A DNA stretch of 7,119 nt from Hyphomicrobiales bacterium. GTDB lineage: Bacteria > Pseudomonadota > Alphaproteobacteria > Rhizobiales > JAJFHB01. The stretch spans positions 1-7,119 of the forward strand of contig JAJFHB010000215.1 in NCBI GenBank assembly GCA_021775795.1, written 5' to 3'. The number at the start of each line of letters is the position of its first letter. Position 1 is the first letter of the stretch. The notes under the pieces are model-generated. The model ran no database searches, was not told the origin of the DNA, and saw only the letters and a program-made list of their open reading frames with translations. The position numbers and the translations under genes were made by a program. Shown here in pieces: positions 1 through 6,060 of this stretch.

Positions 1-760
1 CAAGAATAGTCTCCATCCATTTTTCCATCTGCCTCCAACGCGCCAGGCGGCCGGTGAGAAAGGGATGAAGGATCGGCATCCAGAAACCGCCTGCTTCATA
101 CTGCGCATCGAACTCTTCAAAGAAAGCCTGGAGACCAATGGATGGAGCCCGAACAGGCATCAGATATCCAATTTCCTCATAATGCGCGAAAGGGGGCCAG
201 TCGTCCGTGCCCCAGTGCACGGGCATTTCATAAAGCTCTCCCGCAGCGGTGCGCATCAGGTAAGGGATGTCGTCGGCCATCAGTGAGCTGTCATAGAGAA
301 ATTCGTGCTCGACGAGCAAGTCGATGACAGTCTGATTGATGTTGTAAACCGGGGCGCGGTAGCCGCGTGGCTTTTTGCCGGTGGCTTTGATGTGGGCTTC
401 CTGCGCCTGTTCAAACCAGTACGCCTGTTCGTCACTGCTCTGGTTCGTGGGATCTTCGTGGAGATAGCCATGGTGACCAATCTCATGCCCACCTTCAAGC
501 AGCGCTTCAATCGCCTCTGGATATTGTTCAACGCACCAGCCGGGAACAAAGAAAGACTGTTTCAGACCAAGTCGCCGATAGGTTTCAAGGATCCTCGGCA
601 CGGCCACAGTTGGACCATAGCGCCCCATGGTTATGGGGTAGAGCCGGTCATGGGCATCTTTTGGCCGTGAAATGTGGATGAGCACATCTGCATCCATATC
701 GAATGTTATGGCACAGGCACACTTGGCCCCATTGGGCCAGGGGATCGGGTTCTTGATCAT
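1..760 (-). CDS. NodB-fold polysaccharide deacetylase / cyclic-amide hydrolase-like protein (3' end cut off by window edge)
   Basis: Reading leftwards from an ATG at 760, the frame stays open for 253 codons to the window edge, so the C-terminus is missing. The NodB-fold motifs occur in order. TFDMD (residues 19-23) supplies the catalytic and metal-binding aspartates D21 and D23. HEIGHH (92-97) gives the H-x3-H metal site H92/H96. YRAP (134-137) is the RxP motif, YDSS (156-159) the fourth motif, and LHPF (231-234) supplies the late catalytic His232. There is no signal peptide or membrane segment, so the enzyme is probably cytoplasmic. The fold includes peptidoglycan deacetylases but also the allantoinase PuuE and cyclic-imide hydrolases. 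FD-x-D in place of the usual FDDG and the cytoplasmic location favour the latter type. Its start overlaps the ATPase stop (ATGA), with AAGGGG at 768-773 seven bases upstream. The coupling suggests that it acts on the imported substrate. The family is firm; the substrate is unknown. Confidence 0.87.
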   Translation of the reverse strand, partial: MIKNPIPWPNGAKCACAITFDMDADVLIHISRPKDAHDRLYPITMGRYGPTVAVPRILETYRRLGLKQSFFVPGWCVEQYPEAIEALLEGGHEIGHHGYLHEDPTNQSSDEQAYWFEQAQEAHIKATGKKPRGYRAPVYNINQTVIDLLVEHEFLYDSSLMADDIPYLMRTAAGELYEMPVHWGTDDWPPFAHYEEIGYLMPVRAPSIGLQAFFEEFDAQYEAGGFWMPILHPFLTGRLARWRQMEKWMETIL

Positions 761-1869
761 GTCATTTCCCCTTGAAGGTTGCTGGTCTGCGGAAGGATGT
801 GGACGCTGGCTGATGGCCAGCTCAAGTGAATGCGGGCACCCGGTGAGGTGTCCAGTTTCGTGAGGTCACGCTGTTGTATTTGAGCCTTTAGTTCTGCGCC
901 CGATGCAGTTTCGACAAAAAGCGTTGCCACCGAGCCGATAAATTCTTCCGATATGAGTTCGCAAGCGATGATGTTTTCACCCTTTGGTTTTGTGTTGCTG
1001 AGTGAAATGACATCAGCACTGACGACAAAAGACAATGGTTCGCCCTTCTTGACCTTCATCTGGCTTGGCAATGCCGCCGTGCAGGAACCCACCGGACTGT
1101 TGATCGTAACCTTGCCCCCAGCCGTGCGGGTGACCTCTCCCTCAATAATGTTGTTGCGGCCAACAAACTCCGCCACGAAACGGCTCGACGGCTCGCGGTA
1201 TATTTCCTGCGGCGTGCCAATTTGTTCAATCAGCCCGTTGGACATGATGACGACGCGGTCGGCCATCGCAAAAGCTTCGGACTGACTGTGCGTGACATAG
1301 ACAAACGTAATTCCCAGCTCTCGCTGCAGGCGTGTCAAAACCCCCTGCATGCGTATGACGAGGTGTGCATCGAGCGCCGAGAGCGGTTCGTCAAGCAGCA
1401 GAATTTCAGGCTCGGTCACCAGGGCGCGGGCAAGCGCTACTCGTTGCCGTTGACCGCCTGAAAGCTGAGAAATATCCCGTGTGGCAAACTCACCAATCTC
1501 CAGGCGCTGCAACCAGTCCATGGCCTTGGCATGCCGGGTTGGCGCATCCATACCGCGCATCTTGAGGCCGAATTCGACATTCTTGACTACATTGAGAAAT
1601 GGAAAGAGTGCCAGTGTCTGCCATACCAGAGGCGTGTCGCGTTCAGATGGACCGACGTCATTCATGCGCCTGCCGGAAAAGCGAATTTCACCGTCAGTCG
1701 GCTGATCAAGGCCGGCGAGCATGCGTAAGGTTGTCGTTTTTCCACAGCCGGACGGGCCCATAATGGCGACGAATTCGCCCTTATGAATTTCCAGGTTCAG
1801 CTCTTTCACTGCCGTGAAACTGCCAAATCGTTTGACGACGGTGTCAAATTCGACGAGCGCTTGCGTCAA
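757..1869 (-). CDS. ABC transporter ATP-binding protein, PotA-like
   Basis: This 370-residue cytoplasmic ATPase powers import through the two adjacent permeases. Walker A is GPSGCGKT (38-45), the Q-loop glutamine is Q84, the ABC signature is LSGGQ (136-140), Walker B is ILLLDE (156-161, catalytic E161), the D-loop is SALD (164-167) and the switch histidine is H194. All catalytic residues are present. The C-terminal part (about 240-360) corresponds to the TOBE regulatory domain of PotA/UgpC-type ATPases but is poorly conserved. Two departures stand out: the usual THDQ after the switch histidine is THSQ (S195), and the common FQ of the Q-loop is WQ. The start is TTG, chosen because GGAGG lies seven bases upstream and because it overlaps the preceding permease stop as TTGA. 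The gene also overlaps the downstream deacetylase start by four bases. Confidence 0.95.
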   Translation of the reverse strand: MTQALVEFDTVVKRFGSFTAVKELNLEIHKGEFVAIMGPSGCGKTTTLRMLAGLDQPTDGEIRFSGRRMNDVGPSERDTPLVWQTLALFPFLNVVKNVEFGLKMRGMDAPTRHAKAMDWLQRLEIGEFATRDISQLSGGQRQRVALARALVTEPEILLLDEPLSALDAHLVIRMQGVLTRLQRELGITFVYVTHSQSEAFAMADRVVIMSNGLIEQIGTPQEIYREPSSRFVAEFVGRNNIIEGEVTRTAGGKVTINSPVGSCTAALPSQMKVKKGEPLSFVVSADVISLSNTKPKGENIIACELISEEFIGSVATLFVETASGAELKAQIQQRDLTKLDTSPGARIHLSWPSASVHILPQTSNLQGEMT

Positions 1870-2669
1870 CCTGCATCCTCCTTGCTCTTGTCGCGCGACA
1901 TAATCAGCACCTGAGCAATAATCACAAGGGTCATCGAGGTGAGAAACACGAATGTGCCGATCGCATTGATGCGCGGATCGACCTGACCCTGCAGGATTTC
2001 CAGAACGACCACCGGTATTGTTTGATTGAGGCCTGAGACAAACCAGGCGACGGCAAACTCGTCAAACGAGACCGCGGCGGTCAGGCACAGTGCGGATACG
2101 ATGGCCGGCAGGGTGAAGGGAATAATGACCTCACGCATGGCGCGCCACTCGCTCGCACCCAGGTTCCATGCCGCTGACTCCAGGCTCTGATCCATCTGTG
2201 CCAGCCGCAGGCGGATGATGGCCATGGCAAAGGGCGTGCATAAAACCACGTGTGCGATAATGACGGACCAGGAGCGGCCGGACATGTTGATCTGTGAAAG
2301 CCACGCAAGCATCGCCAGCCCGAATATCACGAGCGGCACCGTTGGCGGCAACAGTGCAAGAGCGAGATAGAAGTTCTTGCCGAAAAAGCGGTAGCGGTAG
2401 TCCGTGTAAGCCGTGCAGAAACCGATGAATGTCGAAACGAAGGCAACAACTGAAGCTGTCGTGAGCGAGTTTCGCAGCGCGTCCCAGATGGCGGGATCGT
2501 TGTAGATGTTTTTGTACCACTGCAGGGAAAAGTCGCCGAGCGGGATTGTGGGGAAGCGGTCTGAATTGAAAGAAAACACGAAGCTCGCTGCGATTGGTGC
2601 GAACACGAAGCAGAATATCAGACCGATGTATATGCGGAGAAGCCAGGTAATCGCGCGCTCTGAAGTCAT
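1866..2669 (-). CDS. ABC transporter permease, PotC-like
   Basis: This 267-residue inner-membrane permease of the binding-protein-dependent type has about six hydrophobic segments, near residues 10-34, 66-89, 100-124, 134-155, 184-206 and 234-257. The EAA cytoplasmic loop that docks on the ATPase reads ESAAWNLGA (164-172) and is followed by a basic/acidic stretch and P184. SFDEFAVAWFVSG (201-213) resembles the PotC signature around SLDDFVISFFVSG. The frame is open up to an ATG at 2762, but the added N-terminus is arginine-rich, non-hydrophobic and would overlap the upstream permease by about 95 bases. The ATG at 2669 overlaps that permease's stop as ATGA, has AGGAAA just upstream and puts the first membrane helix at the normal place. 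It probably forms the heterodimeric pore with the PotB-like neighbour. Confidence 0.94.
   Translation of the reverse strand: MTSERAITWLLRIYIGLIFCFVFAPIAASFVFSFNSDRFPTIPLGDFSLQWYKNIYNDPAIWDALRNSLTTASVVAFVSTFIGFCTAYTDYRYRFFGKNFYLALALLPPTVPLVIFGLAMLAWLSQINMSGRSWSVIIAHVVLCTPFAMAIIRLRLAQMDQSLESAAWNLGASEWRAMREVIIPFTLPAIVSALCLTAAVSFDEFAVAWFVSGLNQTIPVVVLEILQGQVDPRINAIGTFVFLTSMTLVIIAQVLIMSRDKSKEDAG
1876..1883 (-). promoter_or_regulatory. Strong Shine-Dalgarno that fixes a TTG start of the ATPase gene
   Basis: The minus strand reads AAGGAGGA here. GGAGG ends seven bases before a TTG at 1869, inside the coding end of the PotC-like gene. No ATG lies at a suitable distance in the ATPase frame, and the TTG places the protein's first strand (residues 4-10, ALVEFDT) at the usual position. 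A near-perfect ribosome site probably compensates for the weak start codon. Confidence 0.75.
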
Positions 2670-3562
2670 GTGCGTTTCCTGTAGGCAAGGCCGACTGACG
2701 TGAACGCGACAACCAGCAAAGTTACGATCATCGTCACGGCAACGACGGCGGCCTTTGGCCATTGCTGGCCTGATTTTGTGGTGTCAATGATGAGAATGGA
2801 CAGTGTCGGCGGTTTGCTGCCGCCCAGGTAATACGGGCTGACAAAGTCTCCAAATGACAGGATGAAGCAGAACAGGGCGCCGATAATGAGCCCGATCTTT
2901 GCCAAAGGAACAATGACGGTGAAGACGGTGCGCAGGCGGCCGCAGCCCAGATTGTGGGCGGCTTCAATGAGGTTGCGGTCGATGCTTGCAATTGAGAACG
3001 TCTGAAGGATGACGACCAGAGGGAGCGTCAGGGTCAAATAGCCAACGATAGAGCCGAACGCCGTGTTGAGCATTATGAACGGCCCCAACCCGACATAGGA
3101 AAGCATGGCGTTGATCACGCCGTTCTCGGCGATGATGATCTGCCAGGAATACACCCGAACGAGATAACTGGTGAAAAAAGGAATGATCAGGAAAAAGATT
3201 GCCCAGCGGCGAGCTGTTTCAGAAACCTTGAAACTCAGGGCATAGGCGCAGGGGAAAGCAATCAGGCTGGCAACGACCGTGGATAAAAAAGCCAACCCGA
3301 AAGTGTAGACATAAGCGTCCCAGAAATAGTCCTTGCTGAACATCTTGATCCAGTTAACCGGATCAAAACCTGGCTCCATCCGGTAGTTTCTCACCAGCCA
3401 GAAGCTCAAGTACACAAGGAATAGCAAGGGGATGGCAAAAAAGATCGACTGCCAGACAAGCATCGGTAAACGCCAGATCAGAGCAAACAGATTTGTTTTT
3501 TCTGCCGCAGAGACAGCGTTGCCCTGTGGACCCTTGGAATTTTCGACCGCGCTGTCATTCAT
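2666..3562 (-). CDS. ABC transporter permease, PotB-like
   Basis: This inner-membrane permease of 298 residues has hydrophobic segments near 34-56, 86-110, 119-137, 168-190, 223-245 and 270-293. The EAA loop is EAAHNLGCG (200-208). The stretch SYLVRVYSWQIII...ENGVIN (132-151) matches the PotB pattern of a Y-W segment followed by ENG-x-IN. The N-terminus before the first helix is about 30 polar residues, longer than the minimum. The start is uncertain by two codons: a GTG at 3568 is followed by an ATG at 3562, and neither has a clear Shine-Dalgarno sequence. I chose the ATG. Translation may depend on the upstream hairpin region or on a short open frame that ends on this ATG. It ends by overlapping the PotC-like gene (ATGA). 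Confidence 0.93.
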   Translation of the reverse strand: MNDSAVENSKGPQGNAVSAAEKTNLFALIWRLPMLVWQSIFFAIPLLFLVYLSFWLVRNYRMEPGFDPVNWIKMFSKDYFWDAYVYTFGLAFLSTVVASLIAFPCAYALSFKVSETARRWAIFFLIIPFFTSYLVRVYSWQIIIAENGVINAMLSYVGLGPFIMLNTAFGSIVGYLTLTLPLVVILQTFSIASIDRNLIEAAHNLGCGRLRTVFTVIVPLAKIGLIIGALFCFILSFGDFVSPYYLGGSKPPTLSILIIDTTKSGQQWPKAAVVAVTMIVTLLVVAFTSVGLAYRKRT

Positions 3563-3609
3563 GGGCACAACGGCTTGCAGTGGAAACTGGTTGGATGAAT
3601 AGAAAGCAT

Positions 3610-3639
3610 CAGCCGGACAGGCGCAAACCTGTCCGGCTG
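3610..3639 (-). other. Intercistronic hairpin between the binding-protein and permease genes
   Basis: A perfect 12-bp inverted repeat, CAGCCGGACAGG and CCTGTCCGGCTG, is separated by a 6-base loop (3622-3627). It begins 17 bases beyond the binding-protein stop codon in the direction of transcription. The bases after it on the minus strand are ATGCTTTCT, not a uridine run, so a strong intrinsic terminator is unlikely. In binding-protein-dependent transport operons such hairpins commonly protect the upstream mRNA from 3' exonucleases or cause partial read-through, giving more binding protein than permease. That role is inferred here from position and structure only. Confidence 0.8.
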
Positions 3640-3656
3640 CAATGGTTCAGCCTTGG

Positions 3657-4808
3657 TCAGGCGTTCTTGTATTCTGACCAGAATTCGTTCCAATCCTCGA
3701 GGCTCTGCTGCACCGGCGTATCGCGGTAGTGGATACGGCCTTCTTCAATCAGCGTAATGGGGTTGTTCGAAACCCCTGCAACCTGACCGGTGCGTGCCGC
3801 TTCGTCCGGGCGTTCCGCGCGCAGGGCATCAACGCCTGACTGCGTTACACAGAACGAGGGATAGGCCTGCATGGCAGCAGAACGGACCTGACCCGCCGGT
3901 GAGAGGGAGTATTGGATATACTCGTTGGCGATGTCTTTCTTCGTGGACGTGGAAACGATCGAATAAGATTCAGTCCACTGGACGCCGCCTTCGGCTGGAA
4001 CAACTGAATCAACGGGTGCTCCGTCCTTGGCAACCACACCGGTCACCCAGTCACCGATACCTGCACAGGCGTGGATCTCACCGTTCTTCAGGGAGGAGAA
4101 TGTACCACCGTAGTCAAAGAAGCCTTTCACCTGTGGTTTCAGGGAGAGGGTTTTCTCGCGCACAGCAGCCCATGCGTCTTCGGAAATGTTGAACGGCCCC
4201 GGATCATTGTTTCCATTGAGCAGGCTGATCTGGCCAAGGTTTGGCAGATGCCAGTCGAAATGGCCGACCTTGCCCTCAAGCTCAGGCTTCCAGAAGACGT
4301 CATAGGACATGGCTTCGTCCTGGGTGACAAATTCGGTGTTGTAGGAAACGCCGAGATGACCGAAGCGGGTGATCACCGAATAGAGTTTGCCGTCGTGCCA
4401 GTGCCCGGGGAAGTTCTGGAAATCTGCATACAACATGTCGTCGAATGGATAATCGTCCGGGTCCAACTCGTCGATCAGATTGCCCTGCGCGATGAGTATG
4501 CGGGCGTATTCCGCATCCGTGTGAATGATGTCGTAGGTGCCTGCAGGAGATTGCGACAATGCTGCGAGCATGTTGTCGCCGCCGGCATAATACTTCGGCA
4601 CGAACTTGACGTTTCGCGTGGCTTCAAACTCTTCGACCATGTCCGGTTCGGCGAGGCCGTACCACGAGAGCATGTTGATTTCGACGGTCTGTGCCCAGGC
4701 CCGATGCACAAATGGGGTTGCAAGCATTGCCGTTGCGGATGCACCCGCATATTTCAATATGTCGCGCCGTGACGCTTTCATGACCGGCTTCTTTGTCTTT
4801 GTCCGCAT
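3657..4808 (-). CDS. Tat-exported ABC transporter substrate-binding protein, PotD-like
   Basis: This periplasmic binding protein of 383 residues delivers the ligand to the adjacent permeases. The N-terminus is a twin-arginine signal: SRRDILK (13-19), a moderately hydrophobic stretch (20-34), then the AWA cleavage motif (37-39), giving a mature start at Gln40. The body has the PotD-type two-lobe layout: LSWYG (47-51) in the first strand, YDIIHTDAEY (92-101), and P-AEGGVQW-TES (271-281), matching PotD's P-KEGG-x-x-W-MDS region, followed by ISPAGQ-like SLSPAGQ (301-307). As I recall it, the PotD aspartate two residues after that tryptophan contacts the polyamine amine; here it is Glu280. The ligand is therefore uncertain. 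The frame extends to 4931, but the ATG at 4808 has GGGAGGA just upstream and places the Tat signal correctly. It is the first gene of the transport operon. Confidence 0.93.
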   Translation of the reverse strand: MRTKTKKPVMKASRRDILKYAGASATAMLATPFVHRAWAQTVEINMLSWYGLAEPDMVEEFEATRNVKFVPKYYAGGDNMLAALSQSPAGTYDIIHTDAEYARILIAQGNLIDELDPDDYPFDDMLYADFQNFPGHWHDGKLYSVITRFGHLGVSYNTEFVTQDEAMSYDVFWKPELEGKVGHFDWHLPNLGQISLLNGNNDPGPFNISEDAWAAVREKTLSLKPQVKGFFDYGGTFSSLKNGEIHACAGIGDWVTGVVAKDGAPVDSVVPAEGGVQWTESYSIVSTSTKKDIANEYIQYSLSPAGQVRSAAMQAYPSFCVTQSGVDALRAERPDEAARTGQVAGVSNNPITLIEEGRIHYRDTPVQQSLEDWNEFWSEYKNA

Positions 4809-4901
4809 GTTGAATTCCTCCCTGGATGATTTTTCTGTCTTTGCGGTCACCGCCGTGCGGCGTTGAACTCGGTTATTCCGGAAAACTATGCACACTCTAT
4901 C

Positions 4902-4916
4902 AAATCGTACCGATTT
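4902..4916. promoter_or_regulatory. Perfect dyad AAATCG-N3-CGATTT, candidate operator
   Basis: Six-base arms AAATCG and CGATTT flank TAC. The dyad overlaps the candidate -35 element of the transport operon and lies about 100 bases upstream of the binding-protein start codon. The position suits a regulator site, but nothing in the sequence identifies the protein that would bind. LysR-type sites usually have a longer spacer, so this could belong to a different regulator. Confidence 0.4.
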
Positions 4917-4957
4917 CCGCCGGCACGGCAACGATGCGTGTGATGTGCCTCAAGGAT

Positions 4958-4974
4958 ATGCACTACATATGCAT
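4958..4974. promoter_or_regulatory. Perfect dyad ATGCA-N7-TGCAT, candidate LysR-type site
   Basis: ATGCA (4958-4962) and TGCAT (4970-4974) are perfect inverted arms around seven bases. Overlapping them, ATATGCA is repeated directly at 4956-4962 and 4967-4973, one helical turn (11 bases) apart. ATAT-N7-ATAT at 4956-4970 includes the T-N11-A spacing typical of LysR boxes. The site lies between the LysR gene and the operon it probably controls, which is a plausible place for an activator recognition site. Confidence 0.42.
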
Positions 4975-5056
4975 TTGAACAATTTATCCTGTAAATGCCC
5001 ACATAAGTTTTTGCACATGTGGAAATTGCTCCGGAACCTCGCCGACCGGGCAACGA

Positions 5057-5944
5057 TTAGGGCTCACGCTCCGCCGCGGCCTCATCAAGCGCGCTTATCA
5101 ATCTGTTGATCACCAAAAGACCCGCCGGCGACAGGCGGGGATGCTTGTAATAAAGACCAACAGCAAACGTGCTGAGCTCTGGATATCCATCCTCTTCACC
5201 CAAAACCCGCATTCCTTGAATACAGGTTTTACGCGTCATGGCGCTCACGCCTACGCCGTCCATCACAGCCTTTTGCAAGGCACTGATGCCGGGACTGGTG
5301 AAGGCAATCCGCCAGCCCCGCCCGGTTCTGGCGAGGGCATGCACCATGCGGTTGCGGTATTCGCAGCCCTCCGGATGTGAGACGAGCGGCACCGGATCTG
5401 CTTCATGCGGTGTCGATTTACTGCCGGTCACCCAGATCGGTTGTTCCTGCCAACTGCGCACCAGATGTTCTGATGCGCCGGTCTGGGTAAGGGCGACGAC
5501 AATATCAAGATCATCACTGTGAAGGGAGCCGCGCAAACGGCGGCTGAGGTCACAATGTATTTCCAGTTCGATGTCGGCCTGTTTTGCTGCAAATTCTGTG
5601 AGCATGGATTGTAGAAATGCCACGGCATAGTCCGTCGGCAAGCCGACGCGGATCGTTCCGGTCGCCGCAGGATTGCGGAATTTGCTCATGGCCTCATCAT
5701 TGAGGCGAAGAATCTGCCGTGCATAGAGCGCCAGCACTTCACCGGCTTCGGTCAGCTTGAAGTTGCGTCCGCGCTGTACGATGAGTTTGCTTTCCACGAC
5801 CTGTTCGAGCCGTTTTATCTGCAAACTGACAGCGGGTTGCGACCGACCGAGAACTTCCGCGGCTTTGGTGTGTCCGCCCAGATCAATCACCGTTACGAAG
5901 GATCGCAACAGGTCGGTTGGGATGTTTGGGGTGCGGCTCATCAT
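5057..5944 (-). CDS. LysR-family transcriptional regulator
   Basis: This is a 295-residue DNA-binding regulator of normal LysR length. The N-terminal winged helix-turn-helix occupies about residues 8-67: LLRSFVTVIDLGGHTKAAEVLG, then the recognition helix SQPAVSLQIKRLEQ (35-48) and the wing ending in LTEAG (64-68). A linker helix follows, and the effector-binding domain begins near TIRVGLPTDYAVAF (97-110). That opening, together with PEGCEYR and the later TSPGISALQKAV-x-x-GVGV stretch, resembles the LrhA/HexA-like subgroup; this is by memory of motifs. The start is one of two adjacent ATG codons at 5944 and 5941; AAGGA at 5951-5955 is six bases from the first. The gene lies between the transport operon and a divergent gene pair, so it probably regulates both and perhaps itself in response to the transported compound or a derivative. 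Confidence 0.95.
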   Translation of the reverse strand: MMSRTPNIPTDLLRSFVTVIDLGGHTKAAEVLGRSQPAVSLQIKRLEQVVESKLIVQRGRNFKLTEAGEVLALYARQILRLNDEAMSKFRNPAATGTIRVGLPTDYAVAFLQSMLTEFAAKQADIELEIHCDLSRRLRGSLHSDDLDIVVALTQTGASEHLVRSWQEQPIWVTGSKSTPHEADPVPLVSHPEGCEYRNRMVHALARTGRGWRIAFTSPGISALQKAVMDGVGVSAMTRKTCIQGMRVLGEEDGYPELSTFAVGLYYKHPRLSPAGLLVINRLISALDEAAAEREP

Positions 5945-6060
5945 AGGGCGTCCTTATGGCTCGATTGATAGTATAAATTTCTCTTATTCGATTTCGAGTC
6001 CTATATCGTTCGATGGCTCTGCCGCAGCGGGTATTGGCAAAAGGCAGAAGAGGCGATTGC
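5945..6060. promoter_or_regulatory. Divergent promoter region between the LysR gene and the BtpA-like gene
   Basis: This 116-base AT-rich intergenic region serves two divergent transcripts. On the minus strand a good -10 candidate TATACT (5970-5975) precedes the LysR gene, but its -35 region is poor. On the plus strand TATATC (6002-6007) could be a -10 for the BtpA-like gene, again without a good -35. TCGAT recurs at 5961, 5988 and 6010. The LysR-type dyad at 5973-5987 overlaps the minus-strand -10, as expected for autorepression combined with activation of the divergent gene. The promoter elements are tentative. Confidence 0.5.
5973..5987. promoter_or_regulatory. ATAA-N7-TTAT dyad, candidate LysR box
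   Basis: ATAA (5973-5976) and TTAT (5984-5987) are inverted arms separated by seven bases. They contain T-N11-A (T5974 and A5986), the classic LysR-box form. The site lies 29 bases upstream of the regulator's own start codon, in the shared promoter region where autoregulatory sites of this family are normally found. Confidence 0.5.

Larger units (their letters stand above)
4809..5056 (-). promoter_or_regulatory. Leader and probable promoter region of the transport operon
   Basis: This is 248 bases of non-coding sequence between the LysR gene's stop and the binding-protein start, and I see no convincing gene in it. It holds two perfect dyads (4902-4916 and 4958-4974, listed separately) and a looser CCACAT/ATGTGG inverted repeat at 4999-5022. 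A GC-rich CGCCG/CGGCG repeat at 4851-4862 would lie in the mRNA leader. A weak sigma-70-like pair on the minus strand is TTGATA (4898-4903) and GAATAA (4873-4878), 19 bases apart, which is longer than ideal. An activator-dependent promoter would fit. The Shine-Dalgarno sequence GGGAGGA lies just upstream of the start at 4808. The promoter position is a guess; the dyads are seen directly. Confidence 0.5.

Noticed and set aside
305..670. A 121-codon plus-strand open frame opposite the deacetylase gene, and an 89-codon minus-strand frame at 280-549
   Set aside because: The deacetylase frame contains all NodB motifs in order and explains the region. The other frames are compositional shadows without a ribosome site or domain.
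2670..2762. N-terminal extension of the PotC-like permease to an ATG at 2762
   Set aside because: It would be charged and arginine-rich, would overlap the upstream permease extensively, and ignores the ATGA junction and ribosome site at 2669.
4071..4772. A 233-codon open frame on the plus strand opposite the binding-protein gene
   Set aside because: It is antisense to a clearly conserved protein with a Tat signal and PotD motifs. Its translation shows no recognisable domain, and long opposite-strand frames are common in GC-rich genes.
4809..4931. N-terminal extension of the binding protein to 4931
   Set aside because: It would bury the twin-arginine signal about 55 residues into the protein, and the ATG at 4808 has a strong GGGAGGA ribosome site.
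4999..5022. CCACAT/ATGTGG inverted repeat as the LysR gene terminator
   Set aside because: The six-base stem has a twelve-base loop, is not GC-rich and lacks a following U-tract. It is too weak to call a terminator.
6013..6060. N-terminal extension of the BtpA-like protein to an ATG at 6013
   Set aside because: No ribosome site precedes it, whereas AAGAGG is well placed for the ATG at 6061. The extension also adds no family motif.
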